Assembly: GCA_017538685.1 (NCBI GenBank) | Contig: JAFYIK010000035.1 | Location: forward strand, 1 to 8,912 | Length of the DNA: 8,912 bases | DNA from: Bacteroidales bacterium | GTDB taxonomy: Bacteria; Bacteroidota; Bacteroidia; Bacteroidales; UBA932 | Direction: 5' to 3' | Shown here: piece after piece, positions 5,923-8,912 of the stretch | Numbering within the stretch: position 1 is the first letter of the stretch | How the letters are laid out: each line of letters begins with the position of its first letter | Position numbers and translations under genes: made by a program | Notes under the pieces: model-generated | What the model was told of the DNA's origin: nothing | Database searches by the model: none | What the model saw: only the letters and a program-made list of their open reading frames with translations

Positions 5923-7269
5923 TTATTGATTTTTGGTTGTTTCTGTCCTGTAGAGGTAGTAACGCACCTCAACACCACGGTCCTTCGCCACGTGGTATCG
6001 GTTCAATTCGCGGGTGATGGCATCCTTGCTCATCTGTCCGCCGAGGCCGTTGTAAATCCGGCTGGCAGTTACGCGCTCCGGCTCCTGCCCTGTGTACTGT
6101 GGCTTCACGTCATAGCCGATGCCCTCCAAGAAGGCCACCAGCGGACTGGCCTTGCCACGCCGCACGTCACGCATCATTGCAGAGACGGCCTTCTCCATCT
6201 TGATGCAGCGCGTGAAACTGCCTTTGCGGTTTAGCAGGCGGCGACGGCCGTCCATTACCCACCTGAATATGCCGGGAAGTTCCGCATCGCAGAGTTCTGC
6301 AGCCAGCTTCTTGTTCTGTCGCTCTGGAGGGATGATTACATCGAACTGGAACGGCATCAGCCTGCGGAAGAAGGCATCGGTGTCGTCCCTGAACCTCGGC
6401 CTCTCGTTGAAGGCGAACACCAGCGGCGGGCACTTAACGATAACGTTCCCGGCGTAGAGCTTCCAGCCCTGAACATCCTGACTTGACGACAGGGCTTTCA
6501 GGCCGGAGTCAAAAGCCGCGCTTTTCTTGATGTCTGGCGCGAAGTTGAGCTTCTTGCCTTCGACGCTTACCAACTGCTTGGGGTCTATGAGCTGATCCGG
6601 CGACAGGAAACTGACCCACGGCTTGCCAATGACGTTCTTCATCACCTCGAAGATCACACTCTTGCCGTTGCTGCCCTCACCAATGAGAAGGGCCATCTTC
6701 TCGATGCTGAACCGCTCCCGGTCGATATAGCACATACCGAAAAACTCCTGCAGGCACGCCCTCTCCGAGGCATCGGGCAGGACCTCCGCCAGAAACGCCT
6801 CCCACTTCGGGCAGGTGGCATCAGCCCGCCATTCGTAGGGCAGGGCGTAGTCCGTAATATGCCGCTTGTCGAACAGGTAGGATTGATTCCTCTGGATGTC
6901 GTACACGCAGTTGAGGAAGCAGACCTTCGTCTGGTCACGATGGTATGACTTCTTGAACAAGACGGAGAACGGCATATCGCCGATTTTCTTTGCGTCAGAG
7001 GCCCCGACACCAAACTCGGGCAGGATATTCGCCACTATCAGCGTCAGGCTGCGACTGGAGAGCTGGGTATAGGCCCGGCCATCGAAGAAGGCCATATCGC
7101 CGTCGATGTAGCACAGGCTGCTGGCTTCCAGTGCCTGCCGCAGGATGGTGACGTAGCCGTCAATCCTCTCCGTGGCGGAACGCGACATTCCCGTGTGCTT
7201 GAAGTCGTCGGCGTGGGGCCGGAGCAGAGTCACCAACTCCTGCTCCAGAATATCGAGGTTGTCAATCAT
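5923..7269 (-). CDS. D5/P4-type superfamily 3 replicative helicase
   Basis: This is a likely hexameric ATP-dependent DNA helicase that unwinds the phage origin or fork. The 448-aa protein has a D5_N-like region (about 100-190, with LNCVYDIQR). The AAA+ core follows: Walker A GEGSNGKS (197-204), a Walker B-like segment KKLNFAPDI (239-247), sensor-1 FAFNERPRF (285-293) with N288, and FFRRL (300-304) as the arginine-finger region. A C-terminal winged-helix-like domain (about 379-448, TASRIYNGL...AITRELNRY) is as in P4 alpha-type proteins. It lacks an N-terminal archaeo-eukaryotic primase domain, which many P4-family proteins (700-900 aa) have. ATG 7269 overlaps the upstream stop by 8 bp, and the clamp-like gene follows after 5 bp. 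Confidence 0.88.
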   Translation of the reverse strand: MIDNLDILEQELVTLLRPHADDFKHTGMSRSATERIDGYVTILRQALEASSLCYIDGDMAFFDGRAYTQLSSRSLTLIVANILPEFGVGASDAKKIGDMPFSVLFKKSYHRDQTKVCFLNCVYDIQRNQSYLFDKRHITDYALPYEWRADATCPKWEAFLAEVLPDASERACLQEFFGMCYIDRERFSIEKMALLIGEGSNGKSVIFEVMKNVIGKPWVSFLSPDQLIDPKQLVSVEGKKLNFAPDIKKSAAFDSGLKALSSSQDVQGWKLYAGNVIVKCPPLVFAFNERPRFRDDTDAFFRRLMPFQFDVIIPPERQNKKLAAELCDAELPGIFRWVMDGRRRLLNRKGSFTRCIKMEKAVSAMMRDVRRGKASPLVAFLEGIGYDVKPQYTGQEPERVTASRIYNGLGGQMSKDAITRELNRYHVAKDRGVEVRYYLYRTETTKNQ

Positions 7270-7612
7270 CTTTCCTCACCTTTAATGTGGAGCGGACAAT
7301 GATGTTGTCCCTGTCGTCCACATAGACATCGAAATCGAAGTAGTCCCGGCTCTCGCTGCGTAGGAGTTCAACACTGCGGAGGACGCACTGCTTCTGGCCC
7401 CAGCGCACGGCAGCGTCATAGACATCACGATGGTCCCTGTATTCGCCCAGCCTGCGCCGGATCCGCTCCTGCTTACGCGTCTTCACAACAGTAACCAGAG
7501 ACAGTCTGCGATAGGGTAGATTCTGGGCCGGATCAAGGCCATCGGCCCAGTGCCGGAGCCGAGAAGCGAGCCATTCCCTCATCCGCGCCAACTTATTTTT
7601 TCTTCCTCTCAT
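7262..7612 (-). CDS. Unknown basic protein upstream of helicase (116 aa)
   Basis: I do not recognise this protein. The frame is open back to 7789, but that part overlaps the better-supported 124-aa gene and is low-complexity Ser/Ala/Cys/Arg, so I take an internal start. ATG 7612 overlaps the upstream stop by 20 bp. ATG 7582 starts 10 bp after it and gives 106 aa. The N-terminal half is very basic (MRGRKNKLARMREW, then KTRKQERIRRRLGEYRDHRD), which suggests nucleic-acid binding. The C-terminal half is acidic and strand-like (YFDFDVYVDDRDNIIVRST). The gene overlaps the helicase start by 8 bp. It could be a helicase loader or single-strand binding accessory, but this is inference from position and charge. 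Confidence 0.6.
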   Translation of the reverse strand: MRGRKNKLARMREWLASRLRHWADGLDPAQNLPYRRLSLVTVVKTRKQERIRRRLGEYRDHRDVYDAAVRWGQKQCVLRSVELLRSESRDYFDFDVYVDDRDNIIVRSTLKVRKDD

Positions 7613-7967
7613 TTGTGCCAACTTTTGTACCCACCTCCTTGAACCAGACAAATCGCTTGTCGCGGCGGTCGAATGGACCGCACTGCAGGTCGCCGCAGCC
7701 GAGGTAGAGCTTCGACAAAGAGCAGCCGCTACAGGCTTCGCTCGGCACGCCGACTTTCTCCGCCGCAATACACAAAAAGCGACGACCACTGACCGTCACC
7801 TCATCCCCAACGGCAACGAATTTCGTAGGCAGAGACGACTTCTTGCCTCGGGCCTCACGCTCCTCGTTATAGGCCGCGATAATGGCCCCGGCGAACTCGA
7901 CTTCGGCAGCACTGAACTCGGTGCGGTCGCGGTAGGCCCGACGCAGTATTTTCTCGACAAGTTTCAT
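7593..7967 (-). CDS. Small Cys-rich protein, first gene of replication operon (124 aa)
   Basis: The protein begins with a helical segment (MKLVEKILRRAYRDRTEFSAAE), then has a small strand-rich domain: VAVGDEVTVSGRRFLCIAAE, followed by CSGCSLSKLYLGCGDLQC (about 79-96; C-x2-C-x8-C-x4-C) and DRRDKRFVWFKEV. Small domains with this VGD...gk.y.C...C..C...C...C...R.D...F order are, as I recall, frequent as hypothetical proteins in Bacteroidetes phages and mobile elements. The cysteines probably bind a metal. It ends in a basic ERKKK tail. ATG 7967 lies only 4 bp after the -7 box TATCTTTG, so the mRNA may be leaderless or nearly so. The specific function is unknown. Confidence 0.75.
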   Translation of the reverse strand: MKLVEKILRRAYRDRTEFSAAEVEFAGAIIAAYNEEREARGKKSSLPTKFVAVGDEVTVSGRRFLCIAAEKVGVPSEACSGCSLSKLYLGCGDLQCGPFDRRDKRFVWFKEVGTKVGTNERKKK

Positions 7968-7971
7968 AGCC

Positions 7972-8007
7972 CAAAGATAAGGACTTTCTGAAACATTCTG
8001 AAATAAA
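7972..8007 (-). promoter_or_regulatory. Promoter of the replication operon
   Basis: On the minus strand, TATCTTTG (7979-7972) is a perfect Bacteroidetes -7 box. It is preceded, after exactly 19 bp, by TTTCA (8003-7999) at the -33 position. A second TTTCA lies 10 bp closer (7993-7989). Read on the plus strand, TGAAACATTCTGAAATAAA (7989-8007) matches the complement of the element before the terminase in 16 of 19 bases. The start codon at 7967 follows by 4 bp. Confidence 0.6.
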
Positions 8008-8100
8008 AATTACATTGATGGTTCCCCCGCCACACCACCCCCTCCAGTCACAGACCATTTCTGAAAAGGCCATTTTTTGCCATTTCAGCCCACGTAACTC

Positions 8101-8360
8101 ATTGATAATCACCGCCCTCGTTAGGTTCTCGTAAATTCTCGTTAGGTTTTTCGGAAATGCGCAACGCAAGACATTGATAATCACTGATTTAACTATTCTT
8201 CGTTAATTTACACCCCCTCTACCCTTGTAATATATGCGCAGGTAAAAGAAAGAATATAATATATTTTGACTGAAATTAACGAGGCCATTGTTACTCAATG
8301 ACTTACGCTGTAAATTCAACGAAAAAAGTAACGCAAACCTAACGAGAAATTAACGAGGAC
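8101..8360. repeat. Inverted iteron-like clusters around AT-rich DNA; candidate origin
   Basis: The left cluster has CTCGTTAGG (8117), CTCGTAAAT (8128) and CTCGTTAGG (8138), spaced 10-11 bp. The right cluster has the reverse motif, with AACG at 8318, 8330, 8341 and 8352, spaced 11-12 bp. The blocks 8128-8149 and 8335-8357 form an inverted repeat of about 22 bp with one small gap. ATTGATAATCAC is repeated at 8101 and 8173. GAAATTAACGAGG is repeated at 8272 and 8346, with similarity continuing for about 30 bp. Between the arms lies AT-rich DNA (about 8225-8280, including ATATAATATATTTTG). Together with the adjacent helicase operon this suggests a phage replication origin; a multi-site operator is the alternative. 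Confidence 0.5.
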
Positions 8361-8414
8361 ACTGTGACTCAACGCTTTATGACGCATCCGCGTTGGGCCA
8401 ATCCCGAAAAAACC

Positions 8415-8473
8415 AAAAAAAATTTAGAGGGAAGGGGTCCGTCAGGACCGCCTATATATACTTCCCCCTTCCC
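8415..8473 (-). terminator. Rho-independent-like terminator after the truncated small gene
   Basis: GGGAAGGGG (8429-8437) pairs perfectly with CCCCTTCCC (8465-8473). An inner hairpin GGTCC-GTCA-GGACC (8436-8449) shares two bases with it. On the minus strand the structure is followed within about six bases by a run of eight T (8422-8415) and, further on, six more T. It lies about 77 bp past the stop at 8550, so it probably ends that leftward transcript and insulates the control region. Confidence 0.5.
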
Positions 8474-8549
8474 CCCTTTGCGGGTCTGGCCGGGCGTTTG
8501 TCGCTGTCTCCGGCTGGGCGTTTGCATTATCCGTATAATGTAAACCGTT

Positions 8550-8789
8550 TTAGGCGTTTTCCGGGGCTTTCTGGGCTTCTTCATACAATTTGCAGCCTCT
8601 ACAGCTTAACGGGGTGTAAAATCTTTGTAGATCCGGCCTTGTTTCGTCCTCGGTTTTGGTCTGGTTGATTAGTTTTTGTATTGCTTGGATCGCGTCCGCT
8701 CGTTTTGTCGGGTCTGCAATATCGTTTGCAAGGCGGTTTAATTCCTGCAGGGCGTTTTGTGTATCGGTAAAATCTATTTTTGCGGGCTT
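8550..8789 (-). CDS. Small phage protein, 5' end cut at the CRISPR junction (79 aa seen)
   Basis: The frame reads KPAKIDFTDTQNALQELNRL and continues as a charged helical protein. It ends with a CRGC motif (63-66) in the last 20 residues and a TAA at 8552-8550. It has no ATG, GTG or TTG at its 5' end. Continuing upstream gives only five residues of repeat-encoded sequence before a TGA inside the repeat (8807-8805). The codon at the junction is AGT, so in the intact genome the protein may simply begin Met-Ser-Lys-Pro, with its ATG just upstream. I do not recognise a family. Composition and an orderly helix pattern argue for real coding. The missing start supports the view that the joined repeat is not the natural upstream DNA. 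Confidence 0.6.
   Translation of the reverse strand, partial: KPAKIDFTDTQNALQELNRLANDIADPTKRADAIQAIQKLINQTKTEDETRPDLQRFYTPLSCRGCKLYEEAQKAPENA
8761..8789 (-). other. Putative shared spacer/protospacer at assembly junction
   Basis: This 29-bp stretch occupies the place of the next spacer after repeat 8790-8836, but no repeat follows it. It is also the 5' end of an open reading frame. It is best explained as a host spacer identical to a phage protospacer, used by the assembler as a bridge. If so, the flank on the repeat-free side, read in the crRNA direction, is ACAAAACG (8760-8753), the side where a type II-C PAM would lie. Confidence 0.5.
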
Positions 8790-8912
8790 ACTGTGTTGTG
8801 TCTGTCAAAGATAGGAATTCGAAAGCAATTCACAACGTAGAAAAAGTAGTATTTTTCAGCAAATAACTGTGTTGTGTCTGTCAAAGATAGGAATTCGAAA
8901 GCAATTCACAAC
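8790..8912 (-). CRISPR. End fragment of a type II-C CRISPR array (2 repeats, 1 spacer)
   Basis: Two identical 47-bp repeats (8790-8836 and 8866-8912) flank a 29-bp spacer (8837-8865), a period of 76 bp. On the minus strand the repeat starts GTTGTGAATTGCTTTC, contains TATCTTTGA and ends ACACAACACAGT. GTTGTG at one end and CACAAC near the other are complementary. Length, period and the GTTGTG-n-TTGCTTTC-n-AATT-n-TATCTTTGA skeleton fit the 47-bp type II-C repeats of Bacteroides as I remember them, which gives the orientation. The window stops exactly at a repeat edge, as contigs broken at repeats do. No cas gene, leader or tracrRNA is present. The spacer is AT-rich, and I found no match to it elsewhere in the window by eye. 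Confidence 0.85.

Larger units (their letters stand above)
7968..8549. other. 582-bp non-coding control region
   Basis: I see no convincing gene here on either strand. The short open frames present have poor composition or overlap repeats. From left to right the region holds the replication promoter (7972-8007), an imperfect inverted repeat (CTGAAAAGGC 8061-8070 with GCCATTTCAG 8079-8088), a set of TAACGAG/CTCGTTA repeats around an AT-rich centre (8101-8360), and a terminator-like hairpin (8415-8473). It is clearly more AT-rich than the neighbouring genes. Confidence 0.6.

Noticed and set aside
7613..7789. N-terminal extension of the basic 116-aa protein
   Set aside because: It is Ser/Ala/Cys/Arg low-complexity sequence and overlaps the better-supported 124-aa gene over its full length.
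7867..8184. 105-aa open frame on the minus strand upstream of the replication operon
   Set aside because: It covers the promoter, repeats and the start of the 124-aa gene in another frame; its composition changes abruptly between the AT-rich and GC-rich parts.
8369..8668. Overlapping open frames of 71 aa (minus) and 91 aa (plus)
   Set aside because: Both cross the hairpin/terminator region and have skewed composition without motifs; the minus frame in another phase (8550-8789) looks more like a real gene.
8790..8912. Direct terminal repeats of the phage genome
   Set aside because: Copy length 47 bp, 29-bp separation, internal GTTGTG/CACAAC ends and similarity to the Bacteroides repeat fit CRISPR far better; no matching copy is seen at the left end.
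8761..8912. Functional phage-encoded CRISPR-Cas system
   Set aside because: No cas gene or tracrRNA-like sequence is in the window, and the gene beside the array is cut. A phage-borne mini-array is kept only as an alternative.

Overview
The window looks like part of the genome of a tailed phage (or prophage) of the Bacteroidetes, most likely Bacteroidales, with about 120 bp of a host type II-C CRISPR array joined to its right end. The host assignment rests on three sequence signs: Bacteroidetes -7 boxes (TAnnTTTG) in front of gene blocks, a 47-nt CRISPR repeat that closely resembles the Bacteroides type II-C repeat as I remember it, and few clear Shine-Dalgarno sites. The coding DNA is GC-rich, so a GC-rich genus such as Alistipes is possible, but that is only a guess.

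Layout. Positions 55-216 (minus) hold a 53-aa zinc-ribbon protein, divergent from the packaging/head block. Positions 296-4268 (plus) carry the large terminase, portal and MuF-like minor head protein, packed 3-13 bp apart. No scaffold, protease or major capsid gene follows. The block meets an opposing gene set, and the two overlap tail to tail by 41 bp. Positions 4228-7967 (minus) form a compact replication operon, in transcription order: a small Cys-rich protein, a basic unknown protein, a D5/P4-type superfamily 3 helicase, a beta-clamp-like protein of only 215 aa, then three small unknown proteins. Most junctions are overlaps or gaps of a few bases. The exception is a 133-bp gap holding 21-bp phased repeats.

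Positions 7968-8549 have no convincing gene. They contain the operon promoter, an AT-rich block flanked by an inverted repeat and other repeats that looks like a replication origin or control region, and a terminator-like hairpin. Positions 8550-8789 (minus) are the 3' part of a small gene with no start codon.

Positions 8790-8912 are two identical 47-bp CRISPR repeats around one 29-bp spacer. The cut gene begins exactly where the next spacer would begin. The simplest reading is that this 29-30 bp is both a host spacer and its phage protospacer, and that the assembler crossed from the host array into the phage genome there. If so, the contig links this phage to its CRISPR-immune host. No cas gene is present.

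Two regulatory observations stand out. A shared promoter architecture (TTTCA, a 19-20 bp spacer, then a TAnnTTTG-like box) recurs at three phage promoters. Each CRISPR repeat also contains a complete Bacteroidetes-type -33/-7 promoter.
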